A DNA stretch of 64,000 nt, from positions 92,216 through 156,215 of the forward strand of contig JADLZL010005774.1 of NCBI GenBank assembly GCA_015844335.1. The letters run 5' to 3'. Of the stretch, positions 33,428 to 46,254 are shown piece by piece. The position numbers and the translations under genes were made by a program. Below the pieces are notes generated by a model. It searched no databases, had not been told where the DNA came from, and worked only from the letters and a program-made list of their open reading frames with translations. The first letter of the stretch is position 1. Each line of letters opens with the position of its first letter. Source of the stretch: Chrysopogon serrulatus (lineage: Eukaryota; Streptophyta; Magnoliopsida; Poales; Poaceae).

Positions 33428-33445
33428 TGATAAAAGCGAGGTGAA
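33428..33445 (-). promoter_or_regulatory. Conserved upstream motif shared by phytocyanins D, E and F (D copy)
   Basis: The plus-strand sequence TGATAAAAGCGAGGTGAA occurs about 260 bases upstream of D's ATG. It is identical at 41308-41325 (E, about 260 bases upstream) and 55902-55919 (F, about 155 bases upstream), while surrounding bases differ. Survival of 18 identical bases in three diverged promoters suggests a binding site. The factor is unknown; the core GATAA is also the GATA-type/I-box motif. Confidence 0.5.
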
Positions 33446-34274
33446 GTTTGCATTGGGATCGTCTCACTGGACGGAAAATAGCAAAGCAACGTTTGGCGGT
33501 ACCGGAAATGTATAAGTCAGCGATGGTTAATTGGTCACTTGTGTTTCGGAATTTGGATGCAGTAACCCCTTAATATAGGACCAAAACGTGTAATCTCGCC
33601 CATAATTGTTTCTTCTTCCAATCAAGCCACGGAGTATATTTCTTGGCAGTTTTAATAATTAAATTTATGGTTTGTTTGAATCAGCTAAGAGTACCGTCTC
33701 TAGGAGTTTAGTATAGTTTACTTGCGAAACTAATAGATCTAGTGTAGAAAGTTAACAAAAGAAATAGTAACCTTAAATATAATCTTTCTCCAATAGTCTT
33801 CTAGAATAGATTCCTAAAATGATTTTGTATTGAAAACTACAAACTATTAACAACCAAAACCGTTGGAACACAAGATTGGGGAAAAATGCAAGAATAGAAT
33901 AGGATTGCATATGTTAATAAAGAGTACTCTAAAAAAAAAACACAGGAATTTTATAGGAAAATATTGAGATTGGAGTGGAGTTTCTTTCTTTGATACACGT
34001 ATGAAATCAAAGACAAACGAATGTTTCCTATGTTTTTTTCTATGAGCAAAATTCCAGTGAACCAAACGATGCAAGATTGCAACTTCAGGGACTGGACTCA
34101 AGGCTGCCACATTTAACCGCCACATTTATTTTGTATTTTGATTCTTTTTTAAAAAAAAGGCTGCCATTCCAAACCTTTGCCGAGAGCTAAGGAGCTGGCT
34201 CTCGGCTCAGACCAACCTTTTGCCGAGAGCATTGGTGTAGGCTCTCGGCAAATATTTAATATTTTTTCTTTTTC

Positions 34275-35145
34275 GTGCCAAAAGTTTTTGTGGAGCTTCA
34301 TGGTCATAATATGGTGCCACATGTACCAATTTAAAGTAATTTGAAGACTTTTTGCTAATTTTTTTCTATTGTTTTCATTTCAATACGTTTATCCGAAAAA
34401 TACGGATTTGAACTACGAGTGCGTCGAATAATGCAATTCTATTCATTAAAAATTTACTTTCATGTTACTTAGTTTAATTGGTGGCTGTGTCTATGAGCAG
34501 ACCCTAACTCTCGCACGTCGTCTCCACGAAACATGACGTCGACCTTGGAGGCAAATTGTTTTTAAATTATATAAAATGCAAGCGATGTCCAAAAATCACG
34601 AAACTTGGCGAGGTGTCACGATATCACATCTGTAGCCTGTCGTAAAAAACTCGAAATGTTTCGAATACGGCGTGACGTCTCATGCCTACAAACCTACTGT
34701 CTCCAACTTAAAATCCTTATATCACATGCGATGAAGAGTGGATTTGTGAGCATGAGGTATGACGTCGTGTTTAAAACGTTCTCAAATTTTTACCACATGC
34801 TAGATATCGTGACACCTCGTCAAGTTTCATGATTTTTCAGACTCCGCTATGCGTTTTATATATTTTTAAAACAATTTGCCTCTAAAGTCAACGTTATGTT
34901 TCGTGAACATAAGGTGAGAAAGTTAGGATGAACTCAGGGACACAGCCTCAAATTATACTAACTAACACGAATATAAATTTTCCATGAATAGAATGGCATG
35001 ATTTGATGCACTCCCAGTTCTAATCCACATTTTCTAGAAAATTCAATACAATGAAAAAAAAAGAGGAAAAATAGCTAAAGTTCTTAAAGTTGCTCCATCT
35101 TTCAACATGTTGTCCCTATTTATGTAGGAAGTATATAGAAAATTT
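34275..35145. repeat. Imperfect palindrome in the second CACTA copy
   Basis: Arms about 34275-34690 and 34750-35145 are inverted repeats (for example AATACGGATTTGAACTAC against its diverged complement near 35020). It is collinear with the palindrome of the first CACTA. Confidence 0.65.
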
Positions 35146-35376
35146 TTGGGATCAAAAAAAAAAAAAATGAAAGCTTTGCCGAGGGTCAGAAAATTGCCCT
35201 CGGCAAGCAGGTCCTTTGCCGAGAGCCTTATTATTGGCTCTCGACAAAGAAAACGGCAAGCAACGGCTGTTAGCTGGCCTTCAAGCCTTTGCCGACAGTG
35301 TTCCTTTGCCGTGTGTATTGCTCTCGGCATAGATATATTTGCCGAGGGTTATTCTTTGCCGTGTGTACGGCTCTCG

Positions 35377-36735
35377 CACTACTACAGAAAACTTAACCGA
35401 GGCGGTTTTTTTGGTTAACCGAGGCGGTTTTCCTAACCGCCTCCAACATAAGGTTACGGTTAATCGTGGCCTTAACCGAGGCGGTTGGGAAACCGCCTCT
35501 GTTAATGCATTAACCGAGGCGGTTATTCTAAAATAACCGCCTCGGTAAATCAATTAAAAAAATAAAAAAACAAAGCCCACCGGCGAGCCCGTTTCGGAGC
35601 CCACCGGCGAAGCCCGCCGCCCCGAAGCGCGCGCCAAGCAACCGTCGGATCCGGCCGCCCAGCGTCGTGCTGCCCGGATCTGGGCGTGCCGCCGCCGTAT
35701 CTGCCGCCGGATCCGGCCGTGCCGTGCCGTATCCGGCCGCCCCGAAGCCTCGCCGCCGTTGATCGGCCGTCTTTCTGCTTGGATCCGGCCGCCCGCTCCT
35801 TGCCGCCCGATGTATCCGGCCGACCCGCGCGTTACCGCCCGGCGGATCCGGCCACCCCGAGCCTCGCCACCACTTTGGATCTCGTCCGTTGCGGCGTTGT
35901 GGATCTGCGATAGAGAGGAGAGTGATGGATGGATCCACCATGGATCCGAGAGAGAGGGAGAGAAAGAGAGGAGGGCATACCTTGGACCATGCGCCGTGGG
36001 AGGCCGCCGCTTACGCCGGGGCCGCTGCACCACCAGCCGGGGGCCGCCCGGCGGCTGGCTGCGTCGTGGGCCCTGGCGCCGTCGCGCGGGGAAGGCGCCG
36101 TGTCGTGCGAGGAGGCCGGCACCGCCCGCCGAGAGACCGACGCGCCGCGCCGCGCTGGCTGGGAAGGGGCTGCGCCCGGCGGTGGGGCGCCGCCGTACGG
36201 GAGTTGGCAGGCCGCCGCGCCCACGCCAGAGGGGCCGTGGGGGGGCCCTCCACCCAGCCGAAAGGAGAAACGAGAGGGAGTGAGAGAAAGCAAGAGAGAA
36301 GAGAGGGAAGGAGGGAGTGACGGCTGAGGGAGGGAGTGGATGAGAGTTAGGGTTGGATGCTCTCGGTATATATATGATTTGCTTGTTATTAACCGTGGCG
36401 GTTTTTTTTAAAATAACCGCCTTTGTTAATGTATTAACCGAGGCGGGTTCTTTATAACAACCGCCTCGGTTAATTGTCATTAACCGAGGCGGTTTTCTTA
36501 AAATAACCGTCTCGATTAATGTATTAACCGATGCGGGTTCTTTACAACAACTGCCTCAGTTAATTGTCATTAACCGAGGCGGTTTTAAATAACCACCTCG
36601 GTTAATGTATTAACCGAGATTTGCTGTGCCGGGGCATTGGCTCGGTTGGAACTGATTAACCGAGGCGGTTATTTGCTAAAACCGCCTCCGAGGGCAATTT
36701 TGAAGTGCCTTGCAAAATTTTTTTGTGTAGTAGTG
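35377..36735 (-). mobile_element. Mini-CACTA nested in a CACTA, 1,359 bp
   Basis: It starts CACTACTACAG and ends TGTAGTAGTG, with TCG duplicated on both sides (35374-35376 and 36736-36738). Subterminal TTAACCGAGGCGGTT repeats are at 35390-35545 and 36390-36680. The GC-rich core with a TATATATA box (near 36366) reads on the minus strand, opposite to the relative at 30522-31789. The minus-strand ORF of 308 codons across the core is a composition artefact. Confidence 0.88.
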
Positions 36736-36864
36736 TCGGCAAAGGTAGATGTTTACCGAAGGTAGCTCTTTGCTGAGAGCGGCTCTCGGTAAAGCTCAGG
36801 TTTGCCGAGAGTTTGCTCTCGGCAAAAGTTGTGGCACTCGGCATACTATGCTATTCTGGTAGTG

Positions 36865-38871
36865 ACGGACGCATGGAAACTGACAAAACAGCATTTGGCA
36901 CTACTGGAAAAATTAAAGGGCAACAACGGTTACTGCCTGTTTCGGAATTCGGATGTAACTTCCTCGTCCTAGGACCAAATAAACGTGTAAACGCCTATAA
37001 TTTCTTGTTCTTCCAATCAAGCCATGGATTATTCAAAGGCAACAACGGTTACTACTTGTTTTGTTTGAACCAACTAATGCTGATAGTCAGCTAACCTATT
37101 AGATAATAATTAATTATTAGCACGGGCTTCGACCAGCTAATGTAGTTTAGTTCATTAGATATACACCAAAACTATTAGTACGCCTCCACCTACTAGTAAC
37201 TGAGTTTTAGCAATCCTCCTATAGATAATAGTTATTAGTAGATACGTTCAGATCCTCACCTGCTAATTTAAGTTCCTTAGATATTTCTTGCATGTAACAC
37301 GGATGAGGTCTTGGTGTATCATACATTTTTTATGGAGGTCATACCTTATTTTCGTATAAAGCAACATGTAACTTGGTGTATCATCATACCTTCATGCTTA
37401 ACCATATTATACTTTAGCCTAAAATAAATACATTAAAAGTTAGTTAAAAGGAACCTTAATCACATAATTGATACAAACTTCTTTAAAAAAAGAAACCACG
37501 CAACTCTATGGAAAATAATAAATTGATTTAGTAGCCACACTGGCTCAAAAAGTAATTACTCTCACATTTGTTTAATTAAGTCAATAATTTAATTCAAAAC
37601 TTTATAGGAGCCATTTCAGATTAGTAGCATATTCCACCTTGGATACAAAGGATGATGACAACTACAATATAAATATATCAAATACAAGCCCTTTGATTAT
37701 TGATTTGTTAAGCCGTATTAATCATTTTGCAAGAGCATCTGCAACAATGTTAAGGCCTCCTTTGGCAAGACCACAGCTATGACTTCGTGCGGTTCCTTAT
37801 AATTAAGGAGCCCAGCCAAACGGGCATAAAATAACTCCTTGCAAGGAGCTCAGATCAGAGGAGTCAAAGCTGAGAAGGTTGTTTCTCCTAGCTTCTCTCA
37901 CAAACTATGAACACATGGTTGATATATGTGCCCATGTGTGTGTCGAGTTATGAAGTGTTAGGATATGATCAGGCTTTGGTTGAGTTTAAGACAAACCTAG
38001 CATGAGTGTGTGCGCAACATGTCTCTTAGCTATGTATATTGGTATGCAGGTGGGAGCATTGAGAAGGTTGACGGATAGGGGAAAGGTCAAGTAGAGACGT
38101 GTCATGCCGATGGACTAGGAGTGGTGATAGACCAATGTGAGGATTGGAGTGAGGGACCAAGATGGTCAGAAAACAAACCTTTTAGGTTGCTGACACCTAG
38201 GTACATCAACAAGCAAATATACATATCGTAGAGTAGATCATGTTGATCAAGTCAAGACACCAATTGACCAAATCAAGCAGAGGTGCTGGAGGTACTTAGT
38301 GATGGCACGATCGAGGAGAGATGGTGACACACATGCATCGAGAATGTGTAAGATAGAGGGGTTTGGTGGTTAATTTGAGCCTCAACCACCGATGAGTGGT
38401 TTTTGGGTTTGGGCCTCAAAACCCGGTTGGAGTTCGGGATGGAATTGGAGACGGCATATGGCATATCATTGTGAAGCTTGTGTCGAGGCAAAGTAAAGTT
38501 GTGAAGAGCTTGCAGCCGTCGGATGCATAGATCTCAAGTTAGACCATTTTGCTCATGGGATAAATGATTCAGCCAAAATATTGGGCTTACTTGTTGGGAA
38601 TGTGTAATAAGCCTAAAAATATGTTAATTAGGAGGCTGCCGCAACTAGCTATCTCTTCAGTTCCTAGCCATTCCTCTGCTATGTTATTCTTTCCTCTATA
38701 AGAACTCTAGACCTGGTTGATCTTTACAAATAAATGGATCATTCTAGGATATATGAATCTGAGTTTTTACTTTGTGTTGAATTTAGTTTTTCCTTCTCTC
38801 CCCTCCCTTATCCGTTTCTTTGGATTCTGAGTTCATGTGGTTTTGGAGATGGTTTTGAATTCAGTGCAAAC
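36865..38871. repeat. Upstream part of the gene D duplication unit (no gene)
   Basis: The stretch is collinear with 42420-43294 plus 50461-51668 in the gene E unit, interrupted there by a 7.2-kb insertion. Shared blocks include TTGTTCTTCCAATCAAGCCATGG and CTCCTTGCAAGGAGCTCAGA. No gene recognised. Confidence 0.7.
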
Positions 38872-39110
38872 TACTCCCTCCGTTTCAAAATAAGTGTCGC
38901 CGTGGGATGCCTGCCATAAGTTTGACTTGATTTGTAGGAAATATGTGTAATATTTATATCTTCAAATAATTTTTTAAAAAAACTAGACCCAAAGATCTTT
39001 CCGATGATACTAATTATGATATTAATCGATGATATTTAATATTTATAAAAATTGCCGGCATTTGCTTCTCGTGAAGCGAAGCGACAGATATTCTGAAACG
39101 GAGTGAGTAT
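38872..39110. mobile_element. Stowaway-type MITE
   Basis: CTCCCTCCGTTTCAAAATAAG at the left; the right end is its inverted counterpart, with CTGAAACGGAGTGAG. TA stands on both sides. About 238 bp. Confidence 0.8.
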
Positions 39111-40249
39111 TTTGTTTCATTCAACCCCTCATAGCTCAACATGGAATGAGGTAGTGGTGTTGATATATGGGGCTGATCCTTTTTCTGTCTATAATACAAA
39201 GATATGCAGCTGCACATTTGAGAAAAAAAAAGATTTTCATCCAAGAAGGGCAGTCCTCTTACCATTTTGTTTGAAAGGAAGATTGGAGCAGAGTTCCCCC
39301 AGTATGTTCAAACAATACTAATTCCTCGTGGGAGCGAACTCAGACTAATTCCTCCAGTATTGGATCTGTACATAAAATATTCTTTTGGTTCCTTAAGAAA
39401 TAGCTTGAACACCACACCAATAATCTTCTGCTAATTAGTATGGATTTACCGTCATATGACTATGTTCTATGTACAAATCCTGAAGTTTGGTTATTAGTCT
39501 GCAAATGCCTAACTGGGCAACCTTTTCCTTATCCTACAACATTTTTCTTAGAAATAACTACATCTTCGACAACATCACCCCTCCTGACGCTGGCAGCTTT
39601 CCAACACAACAAATTCCGGTATGAATCATCCTTCCGTTCACATATAGGGCACATAAGACCTGTTTCCTTCAATAATGGCTTGCTACATGATATTAGTTAG
39701 TTAGTAATAATCTATTTTTCCTTTTATTTCTATTTTATTTTTATATCACAACTACATCAATCTTATTGCAAGTGGGCTTTTCATCCATGCGGGTCCCACT
39801 ACGACCGTTGGATCCAGATCCTCCATTGTGACATCGGTGAATCCAACACCACCACACGCTATCGCTGGGGGAGAGACCTCCCCATGTGCACCGCCACCGA
39901 ATCCGGCTCCTCCGTGCACTCTGGCGGTAGATTTGCACCATGAACTCCTAGATCTACCGCCGCCACCAGGGGAGACCTCGTCATGGGCACCACAACAGGA
40001 TCCAGCTCCTCCGAGCGCCGCACCACCAGATCCCCACCTTCAGCTCCTAGATCCGCCGCCGCAGCAGACAGGGGTGACCTCCCCCGCTCCCTGTGAGCGT
40101 CGCCACTGAATCTAGCTTCTCCGCCAGCCCCATCAGCGGATTCACTCTTGCATCTGCTGCTGCCACCGCACCTTCGCCTTCGATCCGCTGCCGCCACGTC
40201 CGGCATCTTGCAATCCTCCAGCACCTCACATCCTTTGATTTTATTACAA
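39111..40249. other. Spacer with a GC-rich imperfect tandem repeat
   Basis: No gene called. At 39835-40100 a unit of about 120 bases, built on GGATCCAGCTCCTCCG / CTCCTAGATC.ACCGCCGCC / GGGGAGACCTC, is repeated imperfectly. ORFs across it have no family features. Confidence 0.35.
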
Positions 40250-40481
40250 TGAACTTATTAATTATATATAAGGCTAGCGATACATACAGCGGACACAGCA
40301 AACACTCATATCACCTGAAACAGGTCAAGGCAGGCCCGTGTCCATATACATAGCCTTGCTTGCTACCGTAATATAGCATGGCATCAGCAATAAGTCCAAA
40401 TAATAAACAACAGCATTCGAGAATACGAAAAGGACGTTAACAAAGTAACGAACGACATGATTGATCATGCGTGCTCGGGAT

Positions 40482-41050
40482 CTAGAGCGCGAGCACTGCC
40501 GCAACCACGGCGCCAGCGACGGCCACCGCGCCGCCGACCGTGTAGCTGACGGGCGCCGCCGACGCCGGGGCCGCATCAGCTTCCCTTGACATCGATGGCC
40601 ATCTTCATGCCGTTGAGGCAGTGGTTGGGCGTGGTGCAGATGAACCACGCCTTGCCGGGCGTGACCAGCGGCACGACGTCGGCGCCGGAGGACCAGTTCC
40701 CGATCGTGTTGGCCTGCCCGTTGCACGCCGCGAAGTCTTCCTCGCCGACCTGGACCACCGTGTGGTTCACCGGGGTGTACATGAATACTGCAAGACAATA
40801 ACAGTGGGGGTTAAGTTCAACGAAATATACTGTATCTAGCTAGCACGGTGGTAGTGTTCTCGATCATCTCGTGCGTACACAGGTTGTCGCCGACGACGAA
40901 CGTCTTGTTTTTTTCCCAGCCGGTCTCGTTGAAGTTGGCCGTCCAGCCGTCGACCTTGTCTCCGACCAACCACACGGTGGCGGAGGCCAGCGACGCGAGG
41001 CACGCGACGGCGGCGACGGTAGCCAGGAGCTGCACTTGCCGGCAAGCCAT
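40482..41050 (-). CDS. Phytocyanin E, frameshifted and lacking its C-terminal anchor signal
   Basis: Exon 1 is 41050-40879 and exon 2 is 40787-40576, with a 91-nt phase-1 intron. The open frame gives 127 residues: signal peptide (to about Ala24) and a complete plastocyanin-like domain with His66, Cys108, His113, Met118 and the Cys79-Cys114 pair. It then stops directly after the domain (IDVKGS). Compared with gene D, one extra G stands in the AAGG(G)AAG tract near 40582. Without it the frame would continue through a Pro/Ala linker and an Ala/Val-rich GPI-type tail to the TAG at 40482-40484, which is still intact. As read, the product would be secreted and unanchored. Its TATA region is also weaker (ACTTAAATA). 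It could be a young pseudogene, a soluble variant, or a one-base assembly error. Confidence 0.75.
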
Positions 41051-41307
41051 GTTCCTGCCTCTTCCCTGGCGATGAACTAGAGATAGCTTGCTATGGCAGA
41101 TGTGGCACTAGTCTCGCTGCTAGCTGATGCTGTGTGGCTTAGTGATGACAATTTCGCGTCTATTTAAGTACAAGTCATTTCATGAGGTCACGGACTACGG
41201 CAGCACGCAGCGGGCGGGCGGACATATATATAGGCCCGTCCTGGTTGGTGGTGCCTGACAAATGGACGACCGTTTCTAGTTCAATCCAGCTGCTGAATGT
41301 ATAGTAC

Positions 41308-41325
41308 TGATAAAAGCGAGGTGAA
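41308..41325 (-). promoter_or_regulatory. Conserved upstream motif (E copy)
   Basis: TGATAAAAGCGAGGTGAA on the plus strand, about 260 bases upstream of the E start codon; identical to the D and F copies. Confidence 0.5.
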
Positions 41326-41440
41326 CCTTGCGTTGAGATCATCACTGGAAAGACTGCCAGCTGCACACGGACGCATGGAAACTGACAAAACAGCGTCTGG
41401 CTCGTCTGGAAAGTAAAGGCTGCTTTGGAGTTCGGATGTA

Positions 41441-41690
41441 TTCCCTCCGTCTTAAAAAAAAAAACTGTTATAGAATACGTACAAGTTATTTTTTAAAAAA
41501 TATTTGACTAAATTTATAAAAAATATATGTAATATTTATATTTTTAAATGAATTTATTATAAAAATATATTAGACAATCGATAATACTAATTATATATTA
41601 TAAATATTAATATTATTTTATATATAATTGATCAAATTTATGAAAAGTTGACTTTTCGAGAAGCGAGAATAACTTCTAGGACTGAGGGAG
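41441..41690. mobile_element. Stowaway-type MITE
   Basis: Left TTCCCTCCGTCTTAAAA and right GGACTGAGGGAG, with TA on both sides (41439-41440 and 41691-41692). AT-rich interior. Confidence 0.75.
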
Positions 41691-41695
41691 TAGTA

Positions 41696-41900
41696 CCGCC
41701 TCCGTCCTTAAAAGCTGCAACTCCTAGAATACGTGTCACATAAATAAGTGTCTTTTAAAAATACAGTATATGAATAAATCTAATGGTACTAATTTTTGGT
41801 ACCATAGATCTTAGTATTTTTTCTAAAAATTTAGTCAAAGTTTAAAAATTTTAACTTAACACAGCTCCGGAAGCTACAGTATTCGGGGACGGAGAGGAAG
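41696..41900. mobile_element. Second Stowaway-like MITE directly adjacent
   Basis: CGCCTCCGTCCTTAAAAGCT on the left and GGGGACGGAGAGGAAG on the right are degenerate Stowaway ends. It lies only a few bases from the previous MITE. Confidence 0.55.
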
Positions 41901-44900
41901 TAACTAATACCTCATAATATTAGGACAAAACGTCTATACCTCACTCATAATTGTTCGTTCTTCCAATCAATCAAGCCATGGATTATCTCTTGTCAGTTTT
42001 AGTAATTAAATTTATGGTTTCTTTCAATCAACTAATAATATCTCCATGATCGTATAGTATACTTGTGCTAGACTAATAGATATAATAAGTTAAGAAAAGA
42101 CGACATCATCCTTCTCCAAAGTCTTATATAACAGCTTTCTCAATGATTTTGCATTCTAAACTGTTTCTAACCAACCAAACCTTTTTTAGGTCACCTTTGG
42201 AACACAGGGTTGATCGAATAAATGCAGGAATAGGATAGGAATGATACGTAAAATGGAAGAATACATAATTAAGACACATGAATTTTACAACAAGAACATA
42301 GGACAAGAAGCAATGAGGTTGGAGTTGAGTTTTTTCTATTATTTTCCTCTGAAAGCAAAGACAAACGGAAGTTTTCTATGTGTTTCCTATGAACAATTCC
42401 TGTGTGAACCGCATAGAAACTGACAAAACAGCTAGAATTTGGCACTACTAGAAAAATTAAAGGTAGCAACGGTTACTGCTTGTTTCGGAATCCGGATGTA
42501 CACGTAACTTCCTCGTCGTCGTCGTAGGACCAAATAAACAAGCAAACCTCGCCTATAATTTCTTGTTCTTCCAATCAAGCCATGGGTAATTATTGAATTA
42601 CTATTTATGGTTTGTTTTAATCAACTAATGCTGATAGTCAACTAACCAATTACCTAATTAATTATTAGCAGGGTCCTTTTCAGATCGACCAGCCTAATAT
42701 GCATTTAGATAGTTCAGTATATACACACAAACTATTAGCACCGCTCCACCTACTATAGTAAACTAAACTATGTTTTACCAATCCTCCTATAGATAATAGT
42801 TAGCAGGTATGTTCAGATCGATTTTAGCTTCTAACTATTAATACTAGGAATGATATAGCTCCAAACAGGTCCTTAGATATTTCGTGAATCTATAAGACGG
42901 ATGAGGTCTCTTGGTGTATCATACATTTTTTTTATGAAGGTTATACCTTATTCTCATAGAATACCTTGTTTTCATAGAAAGCAACAATGTAACTTGGTGT
43001 ATCATCATTCATTCAAGCCTCACAATATTAAACTTTAGCAAAAAAAACATTAAAAATTTAGTTAAAAGGATATCCACATAATTAATATACAAACTTCTTT
43101 TTAAGAAAGAAACCACAACCTCTATGAAAAATAATAAATTGATTCAGTACCACTTTGACTCAATAAGTAATTACTCACACATTTAATTAATTTATTCAAT
43201 AATTTAATTAAATAAAAACAGTATAGGAGCCATTCCAGATTAGTAGCATATTCCACCTTAGATACAAAGGATGATGACAACTACATTATAAATACTAGGT
43301 GAATTCCCCTTGCGTTGCTGTGGGCATATAAAAGTAATTTCAATCGAGATAAGAGGAATGTAAAAGTAATTTCAATAATGAACTAAAGAAAAGGTATCAT
43401 GCTAATCTTAGATCTTTAACTTCAAAGAAAACATGGGTCCCTAACTTGTGGGTCACTTAATGTACAACACAAAAATTATTGTCATTTAATTTGCAGTATA
43501 AATAGATTGGGTATGAGAAAGTACAACCTGCTGATGGTCGTCCAAGATATACCTTTGGTGCTTGCCTTTCTAGCTTTATTTCTGCGTAAAATGTAAATGG
43601 GATATATTAGGCTAGCGGAGGCGATGCAAGGGTTTGCATGCTGATGTACATGTAGGAGAAAGTTCTTGTGTTATCAACACGTGTAGATAGCCTGCTAAAA
43701 CTGCTCCCAAAAGAAACACGTTGTGAAGTCATCTTCCCCCTAATGTGAATCTTGGGTCATGTGCATTACCTACCTATGTGTGCTATGAATATCTGACAAC
43801 ATAGAACCATGGCCTATAGGGAGCAACCATAGACTTTATAAACCTAAGGAAAATAAAAATAGCACAGTAGTACCTGCTATATAGTTATTGTTAGAAGGAT
43901 TTATAAGAGTTCCAAAATAATCATGAGATCTTGCATAATCTCAGTTGTAGTCACAGGACTTCTCTCTTAGGGCGAAAAATCATCATTGTAAGTAACACAA
44001 TGTTGTGTGCCAAACGAACAGGCATGAAAGACGATCAGAGGACTCGCACTTGTCTTCTTGGGGTTATATGTACTTGGTCAGTTTTGGGGGATGAGCAGGT
44101 GATGGGATGGCAGGGGACGGAAGAGGCACAGCCAAAGATGACCTGACATCACACTTGCAGCATTGAGTGGATGGGGTTTGGATTAGTTATTCATGGTCTA
44201 TTTGTGTTGTGTTCCTAGAAAGTTGTGAAGGAAAATAGATTACTGGATCATTATGCCACCAATAGGGTGAATGAGAGAGTGACACATACGGACTAATGGA
44301 CCGACAAATGAAACTGATAGCTTATGATCCAATTGACGATGGCAAAGGTGTACATGGTGGGGGTGTGGATGCGTGGGCTAGGAGGGAATGTGTAACATCC
44401 CGTCTTTTTGGAGCACCAAAAATTTGAGCTTTTTAAAACTTTTTCCTGCAAAGTGTGTAGCATGTAGTCGCTAGGCAAACACGGGAGAATTTACCGGTGA
44501 ATCGTTGCATTCATGTAGATTTGACTGTAGGAGTTTGCCGCAGGCCTCTTGTGGATTTTGGGTCTATGATAGTTTGGTGTTGGAGTGCACAAGCCATAGC
44601 AAATACCTGCCACACCTACCTAGATCTCCTTTTAAATTCGTGGAATCACAATTCGCGAGGGGAAAAGACCATTTCCGAATTGCTTCTTTCCCAAGGATCA
44701 ACCCACTATCCCTTCCTCTCATCTCACTAGACCGCGGGCAAGTTCAACTCAGTCTCCTCCTCAATCTCTCCCAAACACCTTCTTGGAATCCCTCCTGAAT
44801 CCCTTACAATTTCCATGAGCCACCAAAGGGGAAATTTCCTTTTTCCTTAGTATCCAAACCCCTCTCCAATATATTCTAGAATTCATTTTTATATCCTAAA

Positions 44901-45349
44901 TGATAAACCATCACCCAAATAGAATAGAGGAAAAAGCTCCTTTTCCTAATCCCACTAACCAGCCCAACCGACCCCCTCCACTCTCTCTTCTCGCATGGGC
45001 CTAGTCCTGCCTAAGCAGGGGGCTCCAGCCGGCCCGTTCCGCCCCCTCCTCCCTTTTTCCCGCAGGCCACGGCCCAACTCCGCACTGGGGCCTGCTCACG
45101 CCCCCCCTTCCCCCTCCCCTCTGTCCAGGCCGCGAGGCCGGGGAGGCCCATTAGCCGCACGCCCCAAGGGGAAAACCCTAGGGCGAAGCGAGCTCTCGGC
45201 CGCCGCCCCGGCTGGCACCGTGGCACCCGTACCCCGTGCCCGCGCCGCTCTTCCGTGCGGATGCCGCCACGCGTCCGTGGCGCGCGCCTCCCGATGATCA
45301 ACGCCGTCGGCTGGAGTTTGCCCGCCGCCAAACCCTAGCCACGCATGGC

Positions 45350-45356
45350 TATAAAA
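45350..45356 (+). promoter_or_regulatory. TATA box of the solo LTR
   Basis: TATAAAA in GC-rich surroundings, followed by a CT-rich stretch typical of a grass transcription start. It is the only clear TATA box in the GC-rich part of the LTR. Confidence 0.45.
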
Positions 45357-46254
45357 CTGCCGCCGCCCGGTCTCGCGTCTTTTCCCTCGGCCGGCCGCCG
45401 CCGCCATTCCTCCCTTCCTCCCTTGGCCGTCGCGCCGCGCTCTTCCATTGCAACACTTCCGTACACCACCAACGCCACCGTGCCGACTATTTCACCACCG
45501 CGCCAAGCCCATCTCCGAAAGCACCGCGTCGCCTCCGGCGGCGCCTCCGCCTCACCGCCGTCTTTGAGCACCGGGCGTGCGATACCGCGCTACGCTGGCG
45601 TCCCGTGTGTGCCCGTGACGCGTTGCGCCCGCGCGCTTGCCTCCCGCCCGAGCTCCGGTCGCGCCCCGCGACCGCCCGGCAGCTGGCGCAGCCCGCCGAG
45701 ACGCGCTGCCGTGGCGCGGACCAGCCACGGCCCGCGCGGCGCCCGCATGTCGTGCCCGCTGCTGGCCACGCGGCAGCGTCAGCCAGCCCGGCCGGTGTGC
45801 CACGAGTCCACTGCCGCGGCGTGCTCCAGCAGCGGCGAGCTGCGGCGCTCCCCTCGCCAACCCCGCCCGGCGGCCTTCCACCTCCACGACGCTGTTACTG
45901 CCGCCGCCTCTCCAACGCGCCCGCCCGGACAACGGCCGCGCCCAGCAGAGGCCAAGGCCGCACCGCCCCTGGCCGCCACGGCCGTGACAACACCAGCGCC
46001 GCCCCGCCCGACGCCCGACGGGATCCCTTCCTCCTCCCGGCCTCCTTTGCCTCACCGTCATGCCACCACCGCTCGTCGGAGTTTCCTCTCCACGCCCGGT
46101 GAGCCTCCCACACCAAAGCCCCCACCTTTCTCCTATCTTTTCGTGTTCCCGACTGAGACCGGCCTTCGTGCCGTTGTTTCTCACTCCGCAGGACCTTCCC
46201 AGCGTCACCGCGCCATCCGCGAGAGCTCCGACCACCTCCCGGCCACCCACTGCC

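Larger units (their letters stand above)
34170..36864. mobile_element. Second CACTA copy of the TTTGCCGAGAG family, 5'-truncated, with a nested mini-CACTA
   Basis: Subterminal repeats of the same family as 8448-15424 stand at 34175-34250, 35170-35376 and 36740-36845. The right end is complete (CTGGTAGTG at 36864), but no matching CACTAC start was found on the left, where the element runs into a poly-A/T tract near 34155. It retains the roughly 0.87-kb palindrome (34275-35145). It is absent from the equivalent place in the duplicated gene E unit (around 42400-42420), so it probably arrived after that duplication. Confidence 0.7.

Noticed and set aside
35554..36480. Minus-strand ORF of 308 codons
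   Set aside because: It runs from subterminal repeat through the GC-rich core of a mini-CACTA. It has no domain, and equally long ORFs exist in other frames.
34170..36864. Treating the second CACTA as a complete element
   Set aside because: The right TIR is present but no matching left TIR or target duplication was found near 34150.
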